A stretch of 64,000 nt of DNA from Fusobacterium necrophorum subsp. necrophorum. GTDB taxonomy: Bacteria; Fusobacteriota; Fusobacteriia; Fusobacteriales; Fusobacteriaceae. The notes beneath the pieces were generated by a model. It was not told the origin of the DNA. It was given only the letters and a program-made list of their open reading frames with translations, and made no database searches. How positions within the stretch are numbered: the first letter of the stretch is position 1; the number at the start of each line of letters is the position of its first letter. A program made the position numbers and the translations under genes. The stretch is taken from contig NZ_CP034842.1 of NCBI RefSeq assembly GCF_004006635.1, forward strand, positions 1,736,001 to 1,800,000, in the 5' to 3' direction. Positions 44,340-53,027 of this stretch are shown here, one piece after another.

Positions 44340-45400
44340 TATAAATCCTCCTCCTTTATAAATTCATTTTTATATATCTCTAAAATGTCAATAAACTCTT
44401 TCGCATCTAAAAAATAATTAGGATATGTTTCTTGCAACTTCCTTACATCTTTCAATGTTAAAAGCAGTAAAATGTATTCTCCTTTTGTATTTTTTTCTTC
44501 TAATGCCCTATAGGAGGCATTCAATAAAAAAGTATCTTTTTTCTCAATATCTTCATATTCAGGTGCAACAAAAAAAGTAGTTTTTCCTTCATTAAGATAA
44601 GTAATTAAAACAAAAGGCTCCTCACTTCCTAAATTTTTAGGAAGATCAATATTTGTAATATTTTTTATTCCTTTTAATTTATCAAAAATTTTTCTCAACT
44701 CTTTCTTAGTAAAAATCTCATAAATATTATTTTCTATTACCTCTTTCTCATTATTCTCAATCCCTTCAAAAATCAAACTGCATTTTTTAAAAAATAATCC
44801 TTCTTCTGTTTCTAATTTATTATGAATACCCGTTTTAAGATTACTTTTGTTGATTATATCATAAATCTCTACTGTTGTCGCCCAAATATGCTGTAATTTA
44901 GTTCTCAATTGCAATTCAATTTTCTTGTTCTTTAAATTAAAATCTTTTCCCTTAAAAGTAGAATAAACAATGTCCAAAACATAATAAAACACTTTATGTA
45001 CAGATCTATATCCGTCTAATTTAGGATTTTCTACATAATTGTACTTGTTTTTATCTTTATTCTCTTTTTCTTTAAATCCAAATAATTCAGTATTTTCAAG
45101 AATAGTAATAAATTCTTTTAAACTTTCCATAGTGTCAAATATCATTCTTACCCCTGCTATATCATGTATCCTATCCAATTTTGGCTTTTCGGGTCTGCAT
45201 AATTTTGAAATTATGGTCTCTATTCTCTTATTTCTACTTGTAATCAAATATTGTTTAGAGAATTCTATTTTTTCAAGTTCAGTAATAAACAATTTTATAA
45301 TAACACTGTGTATTTGGCTGAAATTATGGAATTCTTCTTTTTCTTTATCTGTTAATTTTTCCTGTTTTCTTAATTTCTCTCCTATTTTTCTTATACTCAT
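44339..45400 (-). CDS. RelA/SpoT-domain alarmone synthetase-like toxin (toxSAS)
   Basis: A 353-residue protein with a nucleotide pyrophosphokinase domain: RIETIISKLCRPEKPKLDRI and HDIAGVRMIFD, NPKLDGYRSVHKVFYYV, and KIELQLRTKLQHIWATTVEI. These match the RelA/RelQ catalytic core including the Tyr and the EIQLRT-type strand. No HD hydrolase, TGS or ACT domain is present, as in small alarmone synthetases and toxSAS. The C-terminal 150 residues are not recognised. ATG 45400 is chosen, with only a weak GAAAAGAG ahead; a TTG at 45448 is an alternative. It could modify tRNA CCA ends or make (pp)pApp; which one is unknown. Confidence 0.82.
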   Translation of the reverse strand: MSIRKIGEKLRKQEKLTDKEKEEFHNFSQIHSVIIKLFITELEKIEFSKQYLITSRNKRIETIISKLCRPEKPKLDRIHDIAGVRMIFDTMESLKEFITILENTELFGFKEKENKDKNKYNYVENPKLDGYRSVHKVFYYVLDIVYSTFKGKDFNLKNKKIELQLRTKLQHIWATTVEIYDIINKSNLKTGIHNKLETEEGLFFKKCSLIFEGIENNEKEVIENNIYEIFTKKELRKIFDKLKGIKNITNIDLPKNLGSEEPFVLITYLNEGKTTFFVAPEYEDIEKKDTFLLNASYRALEEKNTKGEYILLLLTLKDVRKLQETYPNYFLDAKEFIDILEIYKNEFIKEEDL

Positions 45401-45618
45401 AAATTTACTCTTTTCATTACATATTGCAATTTTTTTTATTATAAACAAAAAGGAAATCGAAATTTATTACACTAGCAATTTCTTATTATTTATATTATCA
45501 TATTTCTCAATAAAAATAAATAATTTTTAATGTAGTATTGATGTAATTCCATCAAGTATGATTCTCTCTTTTCCAATCTTTATCAAAATCTTTTTAAGCT
45601 ACAAAAGACAATCTATAT

Positions 45619-45679
45619 TTTTAGAGAATACAATATGCTTCAATAGTAAGATTTCATCAAAATGTAGTATTCTCTAAAA
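45619..45679. repeat. Perfect 13-base inverted repeat spanning the mtnK 3' end
   Basis: TTTTAGAGAATAC (45619-45631) and GTATTCTCTAAAA (45667-45679) are exact inverted copies. The right arm is inside the last codons of mtnK. No T-tract follows on the minus strand, so it may be a 3' mRNA stabiliser rather than a terminator. Confidence 0.7.
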
Positions 45680-46823
45680 TGAGACTTATTCCTTTTTGAA
45701 GCAACTCTCTTTCTAATAGAAGTTTTGTCTCACTTACTTCTAAAGAAGTCAATTCCAAAACTTTTGCATCTCCGACAACTCTACGAATCATCTCAGTTCC
45801 CGTATATCCGGCTATTTCTCTGCTTAATCTTTCGATGTAATATTCTTTGTACTTTTCATTTTTTCGTATTGGATCCTTTACCTTTTCAGTCCATAGCAGC
45901 TGCAATTTTTTCAAAAATAACTTCGGAATTTCCTGAATGCAATTTTCCAACCAGATTAAAAACTTCCGTTTTCTTTCTCCTTCTTCCATAAAATATTTTG
46001 CTCTGAAGTAAGGAAACTGTAAATTTGCTATGACATTTCCCACATCATAAGCCATAGGTCCATAAAATGCGAATTCCGGATCTATTATTTTAATCCCTTG
46101 AGAAGAGATAAAAATAGAGCCCGAGTGTAAATCGCCATGAATCAAGGCCTGAGAAGAATTCATAAAATTCTCTTTTAGTTTTGCAACAGCGAAGTGCAAA
46201 GGAAAATTTTGATAGAGAAATGTTTCTACAAAACTCTCATTCCCCGACGTGATTACATTCCTTTTCTTATCATCCGTATAGGGCTCCGTGAAAACCAAAC
46301 ATTCTGAAATGTCACATAAGTCCGGATTGATAAATTCTTTTACATACAACTTCTTTTTCTCTTGGGGAAGAACCAAATCTGTTGTTAAAAATAGGGTATT
46401 TGCTAAAAAAGTGCTTATTTCTTCCGAAAAATTTGGGAAAATGTTGCCTTCTATGAGTTCTTTTCTCAAATTTTTGTATTCCGAAATATCTTCCATTGCC
46501 AGTACTGCCATAGTATCATCGTAAAAATAAACCTCCGGCACAAATTTTTTCGCCAATTTTCCTTCAATCTCCAAAATTTTTGCCTCTATTTTACTTCTCC
46601 CTATGTCCAGCGGTCTTCCGGAACTCCTCAGCAAAGTATCTGCCTGTTTGAGAACAACCGACTTTCCCGTCTTTATATCTTTTACCCGGAAAACATAATT
46701 GATATTTCCATCTCCAATTTCTTCTGCAATCAGTTCATTCTCATCGGAAAATAACTTTTTTTCTTTTACATAAGAAATAATTTCCTTACTATCCAGCAAA
46801 AAGTGTTTTTTATATTTGTTCAT
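45657..46823 (-). CDS. mtnK: S-methyl-5-thioribose kinase
   Basis: A 388-residue APH-fold kinase phosphorylating 5-methylthioribose (and 5-deoxyribose in some organisms). It has EEIGDGNINYVFRVKD (glycine-loop), VVLKQADTLLRSSGRPLDIGRSKIEA, the catalytic loop ALIHGDLHSGSIF and IIDPEFAFYGPMAYDVGN. ATG 46823 has GAGGAG upstream; the longer reading to 46838 is rejected. It follows mtnA by 27 bases and feeds it substrate. Confidence 0.94.
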   Translation of the reverse strand: MNKYKKHFLLDSKEIISYVKEKKLFSDENELIAEEIGDGNINYVFRVKDIKTGKSVVLKQADTLLRSSGRPLDIGRSKIEAKILEIEGKLAKKFVPEVYFYDDTMAVLAMEDISEYKNLRKELIEGNIFPNFSEEISTFLANTLFLTTDLVLPQEKKKLYVKEFINPDLCDISECLVFTEPYTDDKKRNVITSGNESFVETFLYQNFPLHFAVAKLKENFMNSSQALIHGDLHSGSIFISSQGIKIIDPEFAFYGPMAYDVGNVIANLQFPYFRAKYFMEEGERKRKFLIWLENCIQEIPKLFLKKLQLLWTEKVKDPIRKNEKYKEYYIERLSREIAGYTGTEMIRRVVGDAKVLELTSLEVSETKLLLERELLQKGISLILENTTF

Positions 46824-46850
46824 GGTATATCTCCTCATCTTATCAGAAAT

Positions 46851-47900
46851 TCAGTAATATTGTTCCGTTTCTTTCTCAAAATATTCTTCCAAATTATAAG
46901 GCGAATAAATTCCTTGATCGGTAACTACAGCACTTACCAAATGGGGTGCTGTAATATCAAAAGAGGGATAATATCCTTTCACTTCCTTAAGCGTATTCAA
47001 AACTCCATTGCAATGAATCACCTCATTGGGATCTCTTTCCTCTATCACAATATTCTCTCTATATTTCCCCTGATCGGGAATTCCCGTAACAAAATAAGGA
47101 ATCCCGAAATACTTTGCTAAAATAGCAATTTGCAAAGTTCCTACTTTATTTACAATATAACCATCCATACAAATGGTATCTGCTGCCGAAGTAAAAAGAT
47201 CTATTTTTTTTTCTTGAATCGTCCATGCCGACATATTATCTGTAATCACGGTTACATCAAAACCTTGCTCTTTCAGTACACTGGCTGTTAATCTGGCTCC
47301 TTGTAAATAGGGTCTTGTTTCCGGACAATAGAATTCAATTTCTTTTCCCTGTTTCTTAATTTCTCTTCCCATACATCCTACGATGGTCTCCCCAAAACAT
47401 TGTGTCATCACTTTTCCTTTGATGGGAAATAGGCGAACTAAATGCTCTGCTACCTTTGACATTCTGAAATATCTCCTCTCCAAAGAATCCAAAGTTCTTT
47501 GAAAAATTGCATGAATAGGATCTTCTTTCTTGAATAATGCCTCTTTCGCAACGCTCAGACAAGCTTCTGTAATCATAGACATACGATTTATCGTTGTGGG
47601 ACGTGCATGAGAAATTTCAAAAGCTGCTTTCTCTAAAAATTGAATTTGTTCCTCTATGGATAACTTCCTTACTTCATAGGCGGCAAGTGCCATTCCCATT
47701 CCGGCGGCTGTATATGGTCCTGCACTCTGTGTTACCATATCCGCTATCGCCTGCTTCACTTCTCGATATGTTTTGCAAGTCACATAGTGAATTTTTCTTG
47801 GATAAATTCTTCTATCCAAAATTTTTACTTCTCCCTTTTCATACCATGCAATATTTTCATATTGAAGTAAAAAAGCCAATCCTTCATCCATCCTGTTCAT
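46851..47900 (-). CDS. mtnA: S-methyl-5-thioribose-1-phosphate isomerase (divergent MtnA)
   Basis: A 349-residue eIF2B-fold aldose-ketose isomerase. PETRPYLQGARLTASVL, VITDNMSAWTI, AADTICMDGYIVNKVGTLQIAILAKYFGIPYFV are MtnA hallmarks. The catalytic Cys is in MTQCFGET and the Asp in SAADTI (usually GADRI). The N-terminal loop reads SAGPYTAAGMGMA instead of RGAPAIG, so this is a divergent branch. It lies between mtnK and the NhaC-like transporter gene in a leftward operon, converting the kinase product to the ribulose-1-phosphate form. Confidence 0.9.
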   Translation of the reverse strand: MNRMDEGLAFLLQYENIAWYEKGEVKILDRRIYPRKIHYVTCKTYREVKQAIADMVTQSAGPYTAAGMGMALAAYEVRKLSIEEQIQFLEKAAFEISHARPTTINRMSMITEACLSVAKEALFKKEDPIHAIFQRTLDSLERRYFRMSKVAEHLVRLFPIKGKVMTQCFGETIVGCMGREIKKQGKEIEFYCPETRPYLQGARLTASVLKEQGFDVTVITDNMSAWTIQEKKIDLFTSAADTICMDGYIVNKVGTLQIAILAKYFGIPYFVTGIPDQGKYRENIVIEERDPNEVIHCNGVLNTLKEVKGYYPSFDITAPHLVSAVVTDQGIYSPYNLEEYFEKETEQYY

Positions 47901-47918
47901 TTTTGATACCCCTTCTTT

Positions 47919-49208
47919 TTATTTTTTTAATTTTGGAAACCCTGTCATAATAGAAAGAATTCCCATAATAACCATTAAAATAGAATACCAAGAATATGGC
48001 ATAATGCTTACCGGTGAAATTTGTGCCATTCCTGCCGCAACCAATAGCTGTCCGGCATAAGGCATCAACCCTTGAAAAGCGGAAGAAAAAATATCCAATA
48101 ATCCTGCCACTCTTCTGCGATCAATCTCAAATGTATCTGCAATATCTTTCGCTAATGGTCCGGCTGTAATAATAGATACCGTATTATTTGTGCTTACCAA
48201 AACTATCAAACTGACCAAAACGGAAATTCCGAATTCAGCTCCTTTCTTAGAACGAATTCTGGAATGCAAGCTTTCCAACAAATAATCAATTCCTCCTAAA
48301 TATTGCATGAAAGCAACGACTCCTCCTACTACCAATGCAATGATTGCCATATTTTGCATCCAACCCATTCCTCTTTGGATTACAGCGAAGACTTCAATCA
48401 TTTCAAAAGAACCGTTCATAAGTCCAATGACCACTCCTAATCCAATCCCTATCGTTAAAACCAAAATAACATGTAATCCAAGTAAGGCTAACACGATAAT
48501 GGAAATATAAGGAAGTAAATTCAGAAGATGATATTCATAGCTTCCAGTTGCTATGCCTTTCCCGGACATAAACATGAGAAAAATAATATTTAAAATGACA
48601 GCCGGTAAAACAACTAAAAAATTAACTTTAAATTTGTCTTTCATGCTAACTTCTTGGGTCCTTGTTGCGGCGATTGTAGTATCGGAAATAAAAGACAAAT
48701 TATCTCCAAACATAGCCCCTCCTACTACCACTCTACATACCAAAGCTAAGCTGATCCCTGTTTGATTTGCAATCCCCACTGCCACCGGAGTTAAAGCAGA
48801 TACGGTTCCCATCGAAGTTCCCATAGAAAAGCTTAAAATACAACCTGTTAAAAAGAGTCCCGGCAACAGCATTTCCATCGGTAATATGCTAAGACCTAAA
48901 TTTACAGTCGAACTTACCGCTCCCATAGCATCTGCAACAGAGTAAAAGGCTCCTGCCAACAAAAAGATAACAACCATCAAGATTAACGTTTCTTCTCCTG
49001 CTCCTTTACAAAACATAGAAACTTTTTCATCTAAAGTCAATTTCGGTTTTTGGGGATTATGTAAACAAAAAGATATTCCTGTTGTAATAGCAAAAGCTAC
49101 CAATAAAGGCATATTATCAATTTTTCCTGTAAAAATACCTGTACTTACATAAATTACCAAAAAAACAATCAGTGGAATCAATCCATAAATGCTTCCCTTT
49201 TTTTCCAT
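47919..49208 (-). CDS. NhaC-family transporter
   Basis: A 429-residue polytopic protein with about 11-12 helices. It has LSFSMGTSMGTVSALTPVAVGIA, VVGGAMFGDNLSFISDTTIAATRTQ (the family GDN-x-SPISDTT pattern) and VSTNNTVSIITAGPLAKDIA. NhaC proteins are Na+/H+ or substrate/Na+ antiporters. As first gene of the mtn operon it may import or exchange a methylthio- or deoxyribose compound. The substrate is inferred from context only. Confidence 0.88.
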   Translation of the reverse strand: MEKKGSIYGLIPLIVFLVIYVSTGIFTGKIDNMPLLVAFAITTGISFCLHNPQKPKLTLDEKVSMFCKGAGEETLILMVVIFLLAGAFYSVADAMGAVSSTVNLGLSILPMEMLLPGLFLTGCILSFSMGTSMGTVSALTPVAVGIANQTGISLALVCRVVVGGAMFGDNLSFISDTTIAATRTQEVSMKDKFKVNFLVVLPAVILNIIFLMFMSGKGIATGSYEYHLLNLLPYISIIVLALLGLHVILVLTIGIGLGVVIGLMNGSFEMIEVFAVIQRGMGWMQNMAIIALVVGGVVAFMQYLGGIDYLLESLHSRIRSKKGAEFGISVLVSLIVLVSTNNTVSIITAGPLAKDIADTFEIDRRRVAGLLDIFSSAFQGLMPYAGQLLVAAGMAQISPVSIMPYSWYSILMVIMGILSIMTGFPKLKK

Positions 49209-49311
49209 AACTTTCCTCCTTCTCTATTAAATTTGAGTTAATTATTAAAACATTTAGTTCATTTATTATGTTTATAACGAAAAAAATCGGATTTGTAAAT
49301 AGAAGCTACGG

Positions 49312-49333
49312 AAAACTGTTACGTAACAGTTTT
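49312..49333. promoter_or_regulatory. Perfect 22-base palindrome, likely operator of the divergent mtn loci
   Basis: AAAACTGTTAC (49312-49322) and GTAACAGTTTT (49323-49333) are exact inverted halves. The site sits in the 182-base gap between the divergent NhaC/mtn operon and the MocR/aldolase operon, so the MocR protein probably binds it and controls both sides. Confidence 0.8.
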
Positions 49334-49390
49334 TGAATTTCACTTGCAATTTCAATAAAAAATAAGTAAACTAACATTGAGGTGAACAGG

Positions 49391-50770
49391 TTGAAGAAAT
49401 ATAAGATGATTGAGGAAAAAATAAAACATAATATCTTAAAAAATATTTGGAAATCAGGGGAAAAAATTCCATCCCTTCGCTCTTTATCTTTGAAATATAA
49501 AGTTTCTCCTCAAACAATTCACTCCGCTTTTAAATCTTTGGAAAAATCCGGTTACATTTCCATCATTCCGGCAATCGGCTGTTTTGTGAAAGAAAAAAGT
49601 CAATACAAAATGAGTCGTCAATTAAAAACAATAGTAAAGAGTTATTCCGATATAGAGAACAAAGCTTTTCACAGTATCAATTTTACAAATACTTCATTGT
49701 TGTACTCTTACTTCAATGAAAATTTTTTTCTGTATTTTTGTCAAAAAATGATTCGAGAAAATTCTCATTTTTTAAATTCTTCTATAGTTCAAGATTTACC
49801 TTCTCTCATTGCCTGCTTGTCAGACAGTTTGGAGGAAGATAATATTTTCACATTGGAAGAAAACATATTTATTACTTCCGGTTCCGAGACAAGCATTGAA
49901 ATTATTTGCCGTATTTTTTCTGAAAAGAAAAAATTAACCATTGCCCTATCTGATCCAAGTCATTATAATATCATCAATACTTTGAGTCCTTGGCTTAATA
50001 TTCAAGGAGTACATCTCTTAGAGAATGGTTGGGATTTTGAAGATTTTGATAGAATTCTACAATCTGAAAAAATTGACTTTGTCTTTGTCAGCCCCAATTT
50101 TCAAAACCCCTCCGGAATTTGTTGGTCCGAAGAAAAAAAATTTCATTTGATTGACTTGGCGGCAAAGTATGATTTTTATATTATTGAAGAGGATAATTAT
50201 TCCAAGCTGTATTATGAAAAAGGAATTGCAACGTCTTTTAAAAGTCTGGAAAGAATAGGAAAGGAACGGATTTTCTATATTCGTGATTTTTCTTCCTTGT
50301 TTGGATCTTCTCTCAATATAAGCTGTGTGCTGGTTCCCCCTCAATTTAGAGAACAGTTTTTAATGGAGAAACTCGTACTTTCTGTCTTTCCTTCTAAATT
50401 TCAACAGAAAATTTTGGAAACTTTTATCATATCCGGATATTTACATTTTTTCACGGAAAATTTAAAAAAGAAACTTCATTATCGCTCGAAATACTTAATT
50501 CATTTATTGCAACAAATTCCTGAATTGCGTATTATGCACGAACCCACAGGTGGTTTTTTCATATGGATTAAACTTCAGCAAAATATTGATGAGGATGTCT
50601 TCTATGAGCTTTGTAAAGAAAAAGGCGTTCTCATTTTACCGGGCTATATTTTTTATAAAGATCAAAGAAATAATGCTAAATTTAGAATTTGTTTTGCTTC
50701 TACGAGCTTGCATGAAATTCAAATTGGAATTCAATGCATAAAACAAGTGATTGAACATTTAAAACATTAG
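49391..50770 (+). CDS. MocR/GntR-type regulator with aminotransferase-like domain lacking the PLP Lys
   Basis: A 459-residue regulator. The N-terminal GntR winged helix (GEKIPSLRSLSLKYKVSPQT, IHSAFKSLEKSGYI) is followed by a fold type I aminotransferase domain: FITSGSETSIEIICRIF, SPNFQNPSGICWSEEKKF and IEEDNYSKLYYE (Asp present). The segment that normally reads SFSK with the Schiff-base Lys reads RDFSSLFGSS, so the Lys is Ser. PLP could not be held covalently, and it may sense another ligand. The start is TTG 49391, with GAGGTG 6 bases before; GTG 49382 is an alternative. It is cotranscribed with the aldolase gene. Confidence 0.88.
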   Translation: MKKYKMIEEKIKHNILKNIWKSGEKIPSLRSLSLKYKVSPQTIHSAFKSLEKSGYISIIPAIGCFVKEKSQYKMSRQLKTIVKSYSDIENKAFHSINFTNTSLLYSYFNENFFLYFCQKMIRENSHFLNSSIVQDLPSLIACLSDSLEEDNIFTLEENIFITSGSETSIEIICRIFSEKKKLTIALSDPSHYNIINTLSPWLNIQGVHLLENGWDFEDFDRILQSEKIDFVFVSPNFQNPSGICWSEEKKFHLIDLAAKYDFYIIEEDNYSKLYYEKGIATSFKSLERIGKERIFYIRDFSSLFGSSLNISCVLVPPQFREQFLMEKLVLSVFPSKFQQKILETFIISGYLHFFTENLKKKLHYRSKYLIHLLQQIPELRIMHEPTGGFFIWIKLQQNIDEDVFYELCKEKGVLILPGYIFYKDQRNNAKFRICFASTSLHEIQIGIQCIKQVIEHLKH

Positions 50771-50781
50771 GAGGATATACG

Positions 50782-51450
50782 ATGCTTTTAGAACTCGAAA
50801 GAATATTACTAATCGAATACGGGAAAAAAATGATTCAGGAGGGACTGACAAGAGGAACAGGAGGAAATTTGAGTGTTTGCGATTCGGAACATAAGAAAAT
50901 GGCAATTACTCCCAGTGGAATCGATTATTTTAGTCTAAAACCTGAAGATATTGTTATTTTAGATATTCCAACCGGGAAAATCATCGAAGGAAGTCAAATT
51001 CCTTCCAGTGAATCGGATATGCACAGAATTTTTTATAAATACAGAAAAGATATTTCTGCTTTGGTACATACTCACTCCAAATACGCCACTGCTGTTTCCT
51101 GTTTGGAACAAGACGGACTTCCTGCCATTGATTATCTGCTTGCCTCTGCCGGTACTTACGTTCCTTGTGCCGAATATGCGACTTATGGAACAGTTGCTCT
51201 TGCAAGAAATGCCTACAAAGCCATGGAAGGAAAAAAAGCCGTTCTTCTCAGCAACCATGGTGCAATCGCCGGAGGAAACGATTTAGCGGAAGCCTATCAT
51301 ATTGCTGAAACAGTAGAATTTTGTTCTGAAATCTACTGTATTTCAAAATCTTGCGGTTCTGTAAAAATCCTTCCGAAAGAAGAAATGAAACATATGATGA
51401 TCCGATTCCAAAATTATGGAAAACGAATAGAAGAGCATGATGAAATTTAA
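50782..51450 (+). CDS. Class II (fuculose-phosphate-type) aldolase
   Basis: A 222-residue zinc aldolase. RGTGGNLSVCD and TPSGIDYFSL bind phosphate, SSESDMH supplies the catalytic acid, HTHSKYATAVS holds two zinc His and LLSNHGAIAGG the third. The family cleaves ketose-1-phosphates to DHAP and an aldehyde. Beside mtnK/mtnA it fits the third step of a DHAP shunt, splitting 5-methylthioribulose- or 5-deoxyribulose-1-phosphate into DHAP and (methylthio)acetaldehyde or acetaldehyde. RBS AGGAGG precedes the ATG. FucA for fuculose is the alternative. Confidence 0.88.
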   Translation: MLLELERILLIEYGKKMIQEGLTRGTGGNLSVCDSEHKKMAITPSGIDYFSLKPEDIVILDIPTGKIIEGSQIPSSESDMHRIFYKYRKDISALVHTHSKYATAVSCLEQDGLPAIDYLLASAGTYVPCAEYATYGTVALARNAYKAMEGKKAVLLSNHGAIAGGNDLAEAYHIAETVEFCSEIYCISKSCGSVKILPKEEMKHMMIRFQNYGKRIEEHDEI

Positions 51451-51475
51451 ACAATTTATACATTGTATCCTTATT

Positions 51476-51513
51476 TGGTGTTGATAATCTCATCTTATCA
51501 ACACCATTTCTTT
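51476..51513 (+). terminator. Terminator of the regulator/aldolase operon
   Basis: TGGTGTTGATAA (51476-51487) and TTATCAACACCA (51495-51506) form a perfect 12-base stem with a 7-base loop, followed by TTTCTTTTC. Confidence 0.88.
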
Positions 51514-51584
51514 TCAAAAATACATAATTTTGCTCTAACATCAAAGATAAATTAGCACCTAGAATTCACGTAGAATAAAAGTAT

Positions 51585-52220
51585 TTATACTGTTTTCCTT
51601 TCTTTCAATTGAATTAAAGTATTGCTTTCCATGTTAAGGCATTTATCACAAATTTTCTCAATAATGTCTTTCTCATGGCTTATGACAATCAAACCCAGCT
51701 TTCTTTCTCTCACAATTTTCAAAAGACTTTTCCAAATAAATGCCTGTGTAATTCCGTCGAGCATGGTTGTCATTTCGTCCGCAATAAGATATTTTGTATT
51801 GGGATTTAGAGACCTCACTATCGAAAATCGTTGTAGCTCTCCTCCTGATAATTCTATCGGATACCTGTCCAACCATTCTTTTCGAATCCCAAACGTATTC
51901 AATAAATTATCGTCCGGTGTATAACTTTCTTCCAATATATTTTTCATTTTCCATAATGGATTCATTGTTTTTTCGGGATGCTGATAAATCAGTTGCACTT
52001 CCCGAAATTTATGTTTTTGATGTTTTTTTCCGTCAATCAAAACTTCTCCTTCCACAGGAGATAAGAAATCGGAAAGCACTTTGGAGAGACTTGTTTTTCC
52101 GCAACCGCTGTATCCAAAAATACCTAATATTTCCCCCGGAGAAACTTCAAAATTGATCTCTTTAAAAATCCATTGATCTCTCCGGTAATAAAATCCTAAA
52201 TTTTTAGCTATCAATGCCAT
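51585..52220 (-). CDS. Nickel/peptide ABC importer ATPase (NikE/DppF type)
   Basis: A 211-residue ATPase: Walker A GYSGCGKTS, signature LSGGELQRFS, Walker B YLIADEMTTMLD, switch His VISHEKD. ATG 52220 (MALIAKNLG) has GGAGG upstream; the longer reading to 52301 lies in the partner gene. It overlaps the end of the NikD-type gene by 17 bases. It is shorter than many DppF proteins, lacking the C-terminal oligopeptide extension, as in NikE. Last gene of the operon. Confidence 0.88.
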   Translation of the reverse strand: MALIAKNLGFYYRRDQWIFKEINFEVSPGEILGIFGYSGCGKTSLSKVLSDFLSPVEGEVLIDGKKHQKHKFREVQLIYQHPEKTMNPLWKMKNILEESYTPDDNLLNTFGIRKEWLDRYPIELSGGELQRFSIVRSLNPNTKYLIADEMTTMLDGITQAFIWKSLLKIVRERKLGLIVISHEKDIIEKICDKCLNMESNTLIQLKERKTV

Positions 52221-53016
52221 CTGACTCAACCTCCAAAAAATGATTTTGTGGCAAGGAACACCATAATTTTCGTGAATATTCTTCTTGCAACTTTTCTCCA
52301 TTTCCTATGAAATAGCTACTTGGAGAAGTTTCTACGGTATTACCGTCTTTAAAAACACTTATTCTATCTGCTATCTTTATTGCGGAACCTATATCATGAG
52401 TAATCAACATGACCCCCATACCTTTATCGGCAAAATCTCTCAGTTGCTTCAGAACTATATCCAATACGGATTGATGAATCCCGGGAGTTGGCTCATCTGC
52501 AATAATCAGTTCTGTATTTTTTCCTATACTCGTAGCAAATAGAACTCTTCGTAACATTCCTCCCGACAATTGATAAGGATACCGTTCTCCATCGCTCTTT
52601 TTGAGTCCAAATTTCTCAAATATCTCTTCCTGGATGATTTTCTTTTCTTGCTTATTACCCTCTAATCCTATTTTCACCTGATTTTTTACCTTCATGGAAG
52701 GATCCAAATAATTTACGGATTGTGGAACAAAAGCTATTTTATTTCCTCTGTACTTCTTGATTCTTTTTGAATCCAATATTTCATCATTGTAAAATATTCT
52801 TCCATTGACAACGGCATTTGAAGGTAATATTCCCATAATTGCATGAGCTAAAAGACTTTTTCCGGAGCCGCTGGCACCAACAATTGCAAGGATTTCTCCT
52901 CGATAAATTTCTATATTTAGAGATTGAATCGGCTTACTTATAAATTTTTTCAAGCCCCTTCCATATTGCTCAAAAGAAATGGACAAGTCTTCCACTTTTA
53001 ATAAAGGCTTACTCAT
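52204..53016 (-). CDS. Nickel/peptide ABC importer ATPase (NikD/DppD type)
   Basis: A 270-residue ATPase with Walker A VGASGSGKSL, the Q-loop region IAFVPQSVNYLDPSMKV, signature LSGGMLRRVL, Walker B LIIADEPTPGIH and LITHDIGSAI. It pairs with the overlapping NikE-type ATPase. Walker B ends in PGIH rather than PTTALD, a small deviation at the D-loop. Eleven bases after the permease C gene. Confidence 0.88.
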   Translation of the reverse strand: MSKPLLKVEDLSISFEQYGRGLKKFISKPIQSLNIEIYRGEILAIVGASGSGKSLLAHAIMGILPSNAVVNGRIFYNDEILDSKRIKKYRGNKIAFVPQSVNYLDPSMKVKNQVKIGLEGNKQEKKIIQEEIFEKFGLKKSDGERYPYQLSGGMLRRVLFATSIGKNTELIIADEPTPGIHQSVLDIVLKQLRDFADKGMGVMLITHDIGSAIKIADRISVFKDGNTVETSPSSYFIGNGEKLQEEYSRKLWCSLPQNHFLEVESDGIDS

Positions 53017-53027
53017 ATCTTCCCTCC

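Noticed and set aside
45039..45530. 163-codon rightward ORF opposite the RelA-domain gene
   Set aside because: It is hydrophobic, lacks a ribosome site and lies antisense to clear catalytic motifs. It arises from the A-rich sense strand of the toxin gene.
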